NCBI RefSeq assembly: GCF_041146395.1
Contig: NC_090989.1
Span: forward strand, 53,098,501-53,162,500
Length of the DNA: 64,000 nucleotides
From: Eulemur rufifrons
Taxonomy: Eukaryota > Chordata > Mammalia > Primates > Lemuridae
Reading direction: 5' to 3'
A program made the translations under genes and the position numbers. A model generated the notes under the pieces. It saw only the letters and a list, made by a program, of their open reading frames with translations. It made no database searches and was not told the DNA's origin. Of this stretch, positions 36,818 to 46,775 are shown piece by piece (within the stretch, counting starts at the first letter, position 1; each line of letters begins with the position of its first letter).

Positions 36818-36908
36818 CTGAAGATCTTTAACCATCTTCTGAAGTTGAGCCTCCAGGCCTTTCTCATTCTCCACCTTTGAATTCATCTGACTCATTTCTA
36901 ATTCTTCC
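36818..36908 (-). pseudogene. MYH15: MYH15 exon 26-equivalent (rod), open
   Basis: A 91-bp exon with a TTCTAACCAG acceptor and GTAATA donor, in phase (1 + 30 codons). It encodes EELEMSQMNSKVENEKGLEA followed by QLQKMVKDLQ. It aligns to the MYH rod segment usually written KDFELxxLNxRIEDEQxLxxQLQ, with MYH15-type residues SQMNSKVENEKGL. No lesion is visible. Confidence 0.88.
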
Positions 36909-37979
36909 CTGGTTAGAAAAAGGTATCAAATGAAATTGTTCAGAATAACATTTTGTTTAAATATTTTAAAATTATAGATATAACATGTGAGTTCATTCTT
37001 GTAAAACTTCAATCATTTTTGTCTACATCTGAAATCTTTTTGGTTATTACACCCAATCCCTGTGCTCCGCCTGGAAGGAACCACCATTATCCATTTTCAG
37101 ACAATTTTCTAAGTACTGACATAGATTTGTGTTTATGTGTGTGCATGTAGCTGTAGAAATAGTTCACATTTCTTTACTGTGAATGGTATAATATCATGTA
37201 CGTTTATATGCATATATAGATCAATACTTTATTCTTAATTCAATACTATATTGGAGATTTTTTTATGCTGGCCCACACAGAGTATTTTATTTAAAAATTT
37301 ACTGTGACATAGTATTCCATGATTTAGACATCCCATAGTTTGTGAATTTCCCTATAAATAAGCACTTAGGCCTTTAATATTTTGCTTTTACAAATAACAC
37401 TGCTTATATACACATGCACTTGTATACATGACAGTGTTTCTCAAGAGTGGATACTCATCAGGAAACTGCTGAGTAATATAAAATTATGTGCTTAAAAGCA
37501 CGTAAGAGCCCTGCCCTTTGCTAATAGCTATGTGAGATTACTTTTCAATATTTACCCTTAATACCACACTTCTAAATTTTTCTTAGAAGACAGTATCTCT
37601 TTGCTTTCTTTTGAATGTCCCCATGTTTACTAGTAACAACAGCATCTTGTCAAATATTAGTGCTTAAAAATGGCCAATAAACCAAATGAACTGCGTGTTT
37701 GTGTCCTTTGACCATTTTTCTATAGGTCGTTCATCTAATTATGGAATAATAGATTTTCTCTTAATATTATTGATGTTTTTAATATCTGTTGCAAAATTTC
37801 TCACATTATACTTTGTGTCAACTTTATTTATGTTGGCTTTTACCACATACCTGTTTAAAAATTTGATATAGGATAATTCATCAATATTCCTTATATGTCT
37901 TTGGCTTCTTATGACTTGTTCAAGATGATTTAACCTGTCAATTTCTAAGACATACCACCTATATTTTCTTCTAATATTT

Positions 37980-38480
37980 TTAAAATTGTGATAAGAACAC
38001 TTAACATGAGATCTACCCCCTTAAAAAAAGTTTAAGTGCAAAATACAGTATTGTTAACTATAGACAGACTGTTGTAAAGCAGATCTCTAGAACTTAAACA
38101 TCTTGCATAACTGAAACTTTATACCCATTGAACAGCTTCTTCCCACTGAAATCTCCCCTCCTCCAAGACCCTGGCAGCCACCATTGTATGAGTTTCTATG
38201 AGCTTTATTATTTTAGATATCTTGTATCAGTGGAATCAGGCAGTATTTATCCTTTTGTGACTGGCTTATTTCACTTAGTATAATGCCCTCCAGGTTCATC
38301 CATGTTGTTGCATGTGATAGGATTTACTTATTTTTTAAGGCTGAATAATACTCCATTGTTATGTCTATACCACATTTTCTTTACCCATTCATACATACAT
38401 CAACGGATATTTAGGTTCTTTCAACATATTGGCTATTGCGAATAATGTTGTATCTTCTAATGGTTTTATAGCTTTGTTTT
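37980..38480 (-). mobile_element. L1 3'-UTR fragment, reverse orientation
   Basis: 'ctccaggttcatccatgtt', 'ggctgaataatactccatt', 'accacattttctttaccca' and 'tattggctattgcgaataa' are the reverse of the L1 3' region. A more diverged similar segment lies at about 37000-37460. Confidence 0.8.
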
Positions 38481-39475
38481 CACACTTGAATTCTTTAATG
38501 TAACTGAATTTTGTGAGTATGAAGAGCATGAGGTAGGAATCTAATTTTTATATCAGAAAATGAATAGCTAATAATCCCAACACCATTTATTAAAATACTA
38601 TCCTATTGTCACTGATTTGAAATGTCACCTTTATCATGTATTAAGTTTCAAATACATATAGGTCCCCTTGGAGAAAAGGTTTCACAATAAGGTTACAACT
38701 TCCTACAAATATAGATTTCTAAAATGCTGAAACTCTTTTACCTGTGGCCTACAAGGACACAAAGCATCATTTTCACTTTTCCAAGTTGAAACAATCTTCA
38801 GAATTGAATGCTGAGGAAACTATCATTTTGCCTTACACTATTTCATTACATTTGGAAGGTCACTTATTTAATCTTTTGTAAACACCTATTAAATTCAGTA
38901 ACTTATTAGCAGAATATTAATCAAGCCTCACCAAGAGCATGTATAATATTACACAAACAAGAAAACTAGAAGTTGATAGCTGGTCACCTGACTTCCTTCT
39001 CTGTTTTACCATGGACCCCAACCACAGATATGCTGCTAGCTTTAACCTGAACTTATCTTACTCTTGGACCTCACTGTTTTCCCCTCTCATTTGGTGTAAT
39101 CTAAGTAAGTTGAAAATTCCTAATGGTAAAAAAAAAAAAGTCTAAATAGAAGACGACTAATGGGACGAGGTGAGAAAAATCCATCTCACTGATGGATTGA
39201 ACTAAAAATTTCCCTAATTTTGATCATTTTCATTTGTTGCTTTAGATTTTGAGATTTAATATTTGTATAGTAAATTATTTGATAAAAAACTACATAAATA
39301 TTAATGAAGTTCTATCTGATAAACAAATGTTTAAATTATCAGAGGGTATATCAGACCAGAATCAATTTTTTTTCATAGTTTATGACACTGGTCACATCAT
39401 GAGTCAAAGTAGTGAGCCATTTTTACTTTTTGACTTGTAGCCTCAAATTCCCAATAATTCACATCTCATATTCCC

Positions 39476-39648
39476 TGAAGTGCGGCCCCTCGACCAAATC
39501 CAAACTTCACAGTACAAATCCTTTTGAACAGATCCCTTTATTAAAAGGATTTGTTCTGTAAGATTTGGATTCCAGCAAAAGGCCGCACTCAAGGATCTAG
39601 AAGGCCATGTGTGGCCGCAAGGCCACAGGTTCCCTACCCCAATTTCTA
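39476..39648. mobile_element. Palindromic hAT-like MITE, left end truncated
   Basis: Left arm 'gtgcggcccctcgaccaaat' then CCAAACTT...ACAAATCCTTTT folds onto right arm AAAAGGATTTGTTCTGTAA...GGATT and 'caaaaggccgcactcaagg'. The right end continues 'ggccatgtgtggccgcaag' to 'cacaggttccctacccc'. The left outer end is missing. Structure suggests a hAT-derived MITE; family not verified. Confidence 0.6.
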
Positions 39649-39834
39649 GATTATTACATAGTTGTAAAAAGAAAGGAAATGCATAAAGTCCAGCAAAGGA
39701 AAAATCGGTTTCCTAAGCTTGTTATCCTTGCCTTAGTTCTTGAGATATCTGGCCCTGGAGTCCCAGGGATAAATGAAATGAGAGAGCTGCTACTTCCCAC
39801 AAAGGTCTCCCAGAATGTCACAGCAACAGAGAAG

Positions 39835-39980
39835 TAGCTTGCTTCTTCTGTTAGCTGCAGCTGGACACTGGCCAAGTTCTCCAGACTTTCCTGGTTCGGC
39901 TTCAAATCACCCTCCAGTCTGCACGTTTCCCTTTCACAGTTCATTCTCACTTTTCTCTCCTGCTCAAGGGCACTCTCAAA
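39835..39980 (-). pseudogene. MYH15: MYH15 exon 25-equivalent (rod), donor lost
   Basis: Homology starts right after a TTTTTGTCAG acceptor: FESALEQERKVRMNCERETC, then RLEGDLKPNQESLENLASVQ. It parallels the rod segment LEGxLEQExK of sarcomeric myosins, and MNCERE is MYH15-like. At the expected end (146 bp) there is no GT; the bases read AAGCTACTTCTCTG, consistent with GT changed to CT plus a small deletion. DLKP (CCG at 39899-39897) puts a proline in the coiled coil. The 3' boundary is therefore approximate. Confidence 0.82.
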
Positions 39981-42017
39981 CTGACAAAAAAAAAAAAAAA
40001 AAAGAGAGATTATTTAGCTAAATAAATAGGTAGAGTTTATACTTCACTAGATATGTTCATTAACCACTTGCCTCCTGGAAAAAGAAAGATACGAGCACAG
40101 ACTGTCAATGATGCCCATTACACATATTTCAAAATAAATATTGTGTGTATTGATACGTTAACAAAAGAATCTAGAAGTCACAGTGATGAAAGAAAACTTT
40201 AGAGATTACAGAGTATGAATTCTGTCCTAGGGAAGGAACCGATAATAAATGTCCAGTGAGCCCTTGTTTTATCTCTTTCCAGAGATGGGAAGCTCACTTC
40301 TTCACATGGCAGCTCATTTCATGGGTGAATAAGTCCATTTGCTCAGGAGTGCTTCCTCATAAGCAGCTAAAATATTCTCCGTAAATTCTACCCAGAAGTA
40401 CAAGCTCTGCTCCCTGGAGCAATGCCAAACAAATCTGTCTCCACGTGATCATCCATGAATATTTGGCAGACCTCCTAGGCATCGCTGGCCCTTTCAAATA
40501 CATTCTCATGTGCTATCCTCTAGTATCCACCTGGTATCCTCTTTTAGTCCATAACATTATGTCATATTCTGGTTCCCCATCAAGCTGGTCAGAACATTCT
40601 AGTTTTGTCTGTATTAGTATTGCCACTAATGATTTAGAGGTTAGTTTGGCAGGAAGCTAGATCACAGTGACAATATGGCTTTTTGTGTATTGATATATTT
40701 ACTTTACAGCAATGGAAGATTTTCTGTAACCAAAGATATGAAATTCAAATTGGGAGAAAAGGAGAATTTCTGGAAGTTATATATGTAAAAACCTGAAAGT
40801 AGATGAACTCCAGGTGCTATAGACTGAATGTTTATATCCCTTCCGAATGCATATGTTGAAATCCTAATCCTCAATGTGATGGTGTTGGGAGGTGGTGCCT
40901 TTAGGAAGTGATTAGGTCATGAGTGTGGAACTCTATGGATGGGATAAGTCCTTACAAAAGAGACCCCAGATAGCTCCCTTGCCACTTCTACATGTGAAGA
41001 CACAGTGAGAAGGCGCCCTCTATAGACCAGGAAATGGGCCCTCACCAAGTCTGCAATGTTTTGATCTTGAACTTCCCAGGCTTCAGAGCTGTGAGAAATA
41101 AATTTCTGTTGTTTATTTGCCAATCAGTTTATGGAATTTTTTTATACCAGCTGGAATGGACTAAGACACCAGCGTGTGGGAGTGTGGGTGTGTGTGTGTG
41201 ATATGCACGCACAAGCACACATATAAACACCTATAAATCTTTATATTGAGGCTTTGTGAGATATGCAATTAGGAAAAATAGGAAGAAATGTAAGACAACT
41301 AACAGGTATTAGAGGAAACTGTTACAGAAGTGGGAGGAAAAAAGCATATAATAAAAAAAAACTACCCTTGTCAGCAATTTTATAAAGGCTAAGGTTTGGG
41401 AACTAATGAGAACATGAATGAATATGCTATGTCAGCTGGGGAGGGAGAAAGAAAGAATTATGAACTTACACATTAAGAATGGTCTAAATCATCTTTATTT
41501 CACTGGGTGTTTAGAGGCAGAACAGGGGCATAATCTTTAGAATCTTGTAAGTGTTTTCCAATAGTATAAGTAGAACACACAGTTTGTGACTTACATGTCT
41601 TTCAACTATAAATAAACAGCATGCCACTGGAGACACTTGGGCTTTAATCCCCCAACACCAGTGTCAAATGGAGTACCAGCATATCTGTGGGGCAAAATAC
41701 CAGGTTCTGTAGGAGCTAAGGGGAAAAGCCAGCCACCCAGAGGGATAACCCTTTACCATTCCGTTCAATGTTCTCCCACTGCCCAGGGTTAAATGAAAGT
41801 TGCATTTAAAAACTGACAGATTAAATGCTGGGGCTTTCTTACACTGCAGCAGTTTATTGTATGTTAAGAAAAAAAAAAAAACACCTCTTTCTCAATAATG
41901 AGAGAAACAAACTACACTACTAAGTTTTCCTGAAACTGTCAAGATAAATTAAGTAAAAATTGGAGGTCTGTAGATATGCTGGCAGATAGCTACCCAGCTG
42001 GATAAATCGCGACTTAC
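39981..42017. other. Intron 24-25; one MaLR LTR
   Basis: The LTR at 40815-41168 is the only clear element. An 18-A run sits directly upstream of exon 25 (39985-40002), close to the acceptor. No other feature. Confidence 0.6.
40815..41168 (+). mobile_element. MaLR-type solo LTR
   Basis: Starts 'ggtgctatagactgaatgt', then 'catatgttgaaatcctaat', 'tttaggaagtgattaggtc', 'gtgagaaggcgccctctat', 'gagctgtgagaaataaatt' and ends 'tggaatggactaagacacc'. Complete-looking, plus orientation. Confidence 0.8.
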
Positions 42018-42202
42018 CTCATGGATTTGCTGTTCCAATTTTAAATTTGCTTTGCTCAAGTTGTGGAGCTTCTCCTCCTCCAGGTGCAGGTCATCCAGGG
42101 TCTGCTCATGCGCCTCCTGCGCCTCCTTCACCACCTTGTTTGCTCTGTTAAGTTTGCCAATATCCTCATTTAGAATCTCACTTCCTCAGTCAGGTTCTTG
42201 AC
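42018..42202 (-). pseudogene. MYH15: MYH15 exon 24-equivalent (S2), 1-bp deletion and 9-bp duplication
   Basis: The exon is 185 bp where the family length is 177; a 9-bp gain and a 1-bp loss explain this exactly. It opens VKNLTEE. One base is missing near 42178-42182, which puts the raw frame into TAA. The restored frame reads EILNEDIGKLNRANKVV and then KEAQEAHEQTLDDL. The extra QEA comes from a tandem 9-bp repeat (42111-42119 and 42120-42128, differing in one base). Acceptor CCCACAG and donor GTAAGT are good. Confidence 0.9.
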
Positions 42203-43260
42203 CTGTGGGAAGACGACAAGGACAGCTTCATTAAAGCCACCACTGGAAAGCTGGGCATAACACTAAGGGCCATCATCTCTCTTCTGTACTCCAGAAAGCT
42301 CATGAGGTATCCAATGTCAAAAAGAGCCACAGTTAGCCAAATTCATGGTACACTTTTTAAAACTCTGAATTTACTTTTGCTTCCACAAAACATGATCTGT
42401 TAATGGCGTAGTTAGGAAATGGGGTATTCTGGTTAATCAAATATTATTAACATAGCTCATTGGATGAACAATTTATTCCACATCATTATTTAACAACAAC
42501 ACCACTAAAGGGAACTTAGCTTTCTTTTGAGGATTCAGGGGGCATGTAGTGATCGTGTTGTGCCTCAGTGTCCCAAGAAAGTGGCAGTTAAAGATGGGTT
42601 CCAGCTGATAGAATTTGCAAAAATGGAAGCTGGACACCTTGGGTCCATGTGCTTTTTATGAAAAAGAATCAAAAGAAATAAAAGGTGCTATTTAATCATC
42701 TGCCAGAATTAGTGTCATATTGGAGATTTGGTGTTTAATCACAAGTTTGATAAGGACTTCTTACTATCTTCAATCCCCACATAGATGTGCAAGTTAAAAC
42801 CCTCAACTAAAACAAGCAAAACGCCAAAGTCTTTAACTGGAATTAAAGTGACATTTTCAAGGTCAAACTCCAGATCAATGGCAGAGCTGGGGATTCAGGA
42901 ACATCCCAAATCATCTTTTAGCAAACCATGGCATGCTCACTCTCCTTCCAAAAAGGAACACTCTGAGGCCCAGTGAAACCATTTTGCTCTTTCTATTAGA
43001 GTTCGGATGCTATAAGATTGGAACAAATGAAAACGTTTCATTTGGGAGATTAAGTTGGGTTCTGTAAGTTCAAATTGGAAATTTGAATTGGGACAGCACA
43101 GTTCATCAGTCCCTTTACTTTATGCCAGCTCTGACTCCCAATGCTGTAGAGTTGAAGGCCACTACGTTAATTAACTTGAACAGAGCAAGTCTGGTACTGG
43201 AGCCTGATTTGAGAGCAGCATTCCAGCAGCTAGGGCTTCTTAACATTATAGAAAAAGTAC
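42203..43260. other. Intron 23-24, about 1.1 kb; nothing recognised
   Basis: No repeat, RNA gene or additional exon identified on either strand. Confidence 0.55.
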
Positions 43261-43503
43261 CTTGTGCTCCGTAGCACGCTTCTCCTCCTCTGACTTCGCC
43301 AGTATTGTTTCCAGGTCATCGATTTCTTTCTTCAACTCAGAACATTCATCTCCGAGTTTCCGGCCCCTGGCAGTCAGCTCAGAATTTATCTCCTCTTCTT
43401 CCTCCACCCGCTCAGACAGCGCCTTTACTCTGGCCTCCAGCTGGATCTTGGATTTAATCAGCGACTCGCACCTCTCTTCAATGTTTGCCAGGGTCTCTTG
43501 CTC
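43261..43503 (-). pseudogene. MYH15: MYH15 exon 23-equivalent (S2 coiled coil), open
   Basis: Exactly 243 bp and 81 codons, from a CATGGCAG acceptor to a weak GTACTT donor. It reads [19 protein letters not shown] and on through [20 protein letters not shown] to [12 protein letters not shown]. The heptad pattern and the acidic EEEEE cluster are typical of myosin S2 just after the head-rod junction. The frame is uninterrupted. It is preceded by exon 22 across a 3.0-kb intron. Confidence 0.92.
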
Positions 43504-45359
43504 CTGCCATGATGAGGAGAAAATTGTTGCCAACAGCTGGAAGTAATTTATCAGCTAGGCGAAAATGCTGCTTAACACATAGCAAAGAGATAATTGCCTG
43601 CCCTCTGCCCAGCACTTTCACCCACCTTTCCTAAGCAGCTGAAATAATATTCCCAGGTCCCTGATCCTATTGCTGAGAAGTGGAGGAGTTGCTTGTGTTT
43701 AGAGGTGCTTTCCATCTTCCAGGCCCATTCAGTAGATTAGATTACCTCTTCTAAAGCACTTAATAGAATCCTGGTGGCCTAGAGGAGCTAACATGCCTCC
43801 AAAAATCAGTGGCATGCTGCTTAAATCACAGCTTCTGGAAGGATCCATGTGGGCACATAGTTTGAGATTGACACCTGCTCAGAATACGGTCTTTTAAGAA
43901 AGTAGTGTTTCCTCAGACAATGGAACATTGCATTGGAACATTATTATAAATGCAGTGATGTACTTGTGTAATACATACATATATCTTATAATAAACTGAG
44001 CTACGTTTTTTATTCATAGGCTGAATTTAGAAATCATAAGTTTACTTTGCAAGTCACTAACTAGATTTCACTATTATTTCCAACTGCAATTTTTGCCTCA
44101 ATGATTCCGCCAGCAGTAAATTCCACAAGTTAGCACACATACAGCGTAAAATACTCCTTCCTTTTATCCTTTCAGAAGCACTTCCTCCAGCTCTTACTGA
44201 GTGACTCATTGTTCTTGTGTTAGGGGTCAAGTGAAAAATGGAGGGGCTCTTTGCTATAGGGCACCTTTCATAACATTAAACCCCTCTAATTTGTTATTTA
44301 GAGGCTAAATAAATCCTCTTATTTGTGAGCAAGTTCTTAATTGCCGTAGGTCTCATTGCAATATAACTTCACATATATCTTTGTGGTCTATCTCTAGACC
44401 TCATCTGTTCTCCACAATAATGCCAGTTTGGCCAATTTATTAGCTATCCATTTGCCTCACTTAAGTCATGTCAGCTAATTAGATCAAGAACAGAAAAAAA
44501 AAAAAAAAAAGGTAAAGATCCTTCTAGGCTAGTGGCCTCTGGTAACTCCTGGCTAGAGAATGGCTGCTTGCCCAATATGCAGGGCTCAAAGAGGAACAGA
44601 TGGGGAGGAAGCAGAGATTGGCAAATCTTCAACCTCACTGAGGACCCAAAATGAGGGGCTAAATTAAAAAGAAATATCAAGACATTTAGGAACAGTCCAT
44701 GCAAACCAGAGAAGCTTCCGATGTATGGGAAATATTGGGAACACTTGATCTTAGTTCACCCCAAGTTGATAAGCAGAACAGTTATTTGCTGCATTCCATT
44801 CAGCATGTATACAGGACCTGTCACCAACTCTGAAAGAAGAGGACAGTCCTATCGACCGTCAATGATCCTGTCATTAAACATGGCAGCAGGATTGGGGGAC
44901 CAGTTGAGCAATGGTGTGGTAGTTTAACAGCAGGAAGATCCTTTCCCCTATGGCAGTTTTTCTTTCACATACTCACAATGTTAATTGGAATGGGTTCACT
45001 CAGTTCTGCTGGAATTTTGACTAAGTGAAGGATTTTAAAAGAATCCTTGTTTCTTTGATCCCTTTTGTGCTTAGCTATGTTAATTATAACAAAATATTTC
45101 ATAGCTCTGTCAACTTCTTAATCACAGTTAAAATTTGAACTCATCTCAGCCTTCCTGGGTTTGCTCTGGAATTTGCTTCCATGTGTTTCCCACGCTCCCT
45201 ATTACCTGCCACACCCTGCACAAGTTGGGTTCATTCCTAGCTCCTGCATCACCCCAGGTGGCACTGGCTACTCTCCATCAACAGGAAGAATGATGGAAAC
45301 TGAGAGGCCAGGCATCATCCAAAGCTACCTCTTCCCTAAGGATTCTTAGAATTTCTTAA

Positions 45360-45455
45360 AGTAATTTGAAATGGGGCCTAGGAATTTGTATTTCTAACAA
45401 GGATTCCAGGTGAGACTGGTATACACTAAAGCTTTAGAATCACTGCTATGTTAAC
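45360..45455 (+). mobile_element. MER5A-like fragment
   Basis: 'gaatttgtatttctaacaa', 'ggattccaggtgagactgg' and 'aagctttagaatcactgct' match the 3' half of MER5A. Confidence 0.6.
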
Positions 45456-45892
45456 TATGCATCAGAAATGTGAGATTGCTTGTAAAGTCTTATGTGAAAT
45501 ATGACCTGTTGGCACTTTTGCAGACAGCGTAGCTCCAAAATAAAAGAATAACTTGGAACAGTCTACAAGTACTATTTTTTTTTCTGTTTTCAGTAAGTTT
45601 AAAAATAATTGTATTTGAACCCAGCATTTTTTTAACTTAGCACTTTGCTAAGTGGAAAGGACAGTATAATAAAGTTGGTTAAAATCTCATGCCTGCCCTT
45701 TAGGATGTTTGGGGACCACAGCAGTCCAGGTGGCTGGGGGCAGGCATGTGAAAGGGAGTGAGTAATGGCATATTGGCCTCAGACTGGAGACAGGCCTCAG
45801 GACCAGGGGTTTGGAGCCTAAAATGTACACAGTATAGAATCTGAAGATTGCTCATCAGGGAAAGAACACAATGCTTCATTTTTTAAGACAAA

Positions 45893-46062
45893 TGTTCTTA
45901 ATCCTGACTGGATATCAGAATCACTTACGCAGATTCATTGGACCCACACAGGGCCTGCTTAATCAAAATGTATGAGTGGGGGCTAGGCATCTTTGTTTTT
46001 ATTTTTTAATGTTTCTCAAATGAATTTGATACAAAACCACAGTTAAGAACGGTTTTAAAAAC
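45893..46062 (+). mobile_element. MER5/hAT-like MITE, diverged
   Basis: Begins 'tgttcttaatcctgactgg' and ends 'cacagttaagaacggttt', inverted TTCTTAA ends with a MER5-like interior ('atatcagaatcacttacgc'). Confidence 0.5.
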
Positions 46063-46519
46063 TCAACTCATTAGTAATGTTGATTTGGACTAGGAAAGGG
46101 GAAGTAGAAAGACCAGAATCAGGAAATCCAACAAGGTACACACTGCATTAATCCTGAGGTCTTAGCCAAGCTTTTCTCAGGACCTACTAAAATCCTGTCT
46201 GCTGATTTGCTAATAGGTCATGGGCTACAAACAAACTTTAAGACCCAGAGCTTCCTGGCTCCCAATGATAGATTACAGTGCAACTATACAGTAAAAACCC
46301 ATTGATGATTTGTCTCTTTTCAAAAGACAGCCTGATAATGAAATCAATTCACTGTGAATAGGGTGTCTCTTTAAGTGTTTCCATTGTCTGTGTTTTATAG
46401 AATAAAATCCTGTTATTTGAAGAGCTGGTGCTTCTATTTCTTTCAAGTCAACACTGCCTATGAAACAAGCGAGTCTGATTAAAAACATGATTTAAGGAAC
46501 AAATAGCGGAGCCACTCAC

Positions 46520-46775
46520 AGCCTGCAGCTGAAGAAGAAGGTCATTCTTTCCCTGAATGAGGGAAACTTGCTTTGCTTTCAGTTCCTCCCTCCGAGACTC
46601 TGAATTCTCCCAGGCTTTCTGCAGTTGCACACACTCTTCCTTCAGTCCGGCTCTCTGCTCTCCCACTGCCACAGATTTAACCAGAGGCTTGATCTTGAAG
46701 AAAAGCCTCATCCAGGGCCAGTTTGTCACAGCCATGAAAGCTCTTACGTTCCATTGGATCAAAAGAAGTGCATCC
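46520..46775 (-). pseudogene. MYH15: MYH15 exon 22-equivalent (second IQ motif, head-rod junction), open
   Basis: A 256-bp exon, the exact sarcomeric MYH length, has a CTGATTTAG acceptor and a GTGAGT donor. It begins [14 protein letters not shown] (regulatory light-chain IQ motif). It continues [17 protein letters not shown], with the conserved WPW and the invariant proline that ends the head. It closes with start-of-S2 coiled coil up to [10 protein letters not shown]. There is no stop or indel. It is one of the best preserved parts of the gene. Confidence 0.92.

Larger units (their letters stand above)
36909..39834. other. Intron 25-26; antisense L1 3' fragments and a MITE
   Basis: L1-like 3' UTR sequence in reverse orientation occupies about 37000-37460 and 37980-38480. 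A palindromic MITE is at 39476-39648. Other parts show nothing I recognise. Confidence 0.6.
43504..46519. other. Intron 22-23, about 3.0 kb; MER5-like fragments
   Basis: Two MER5-like pieces (45360-45455, 45893-46062) and an 18-A run at about 44494-44511. Otherwise unassigned. Confidence 0.55.
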
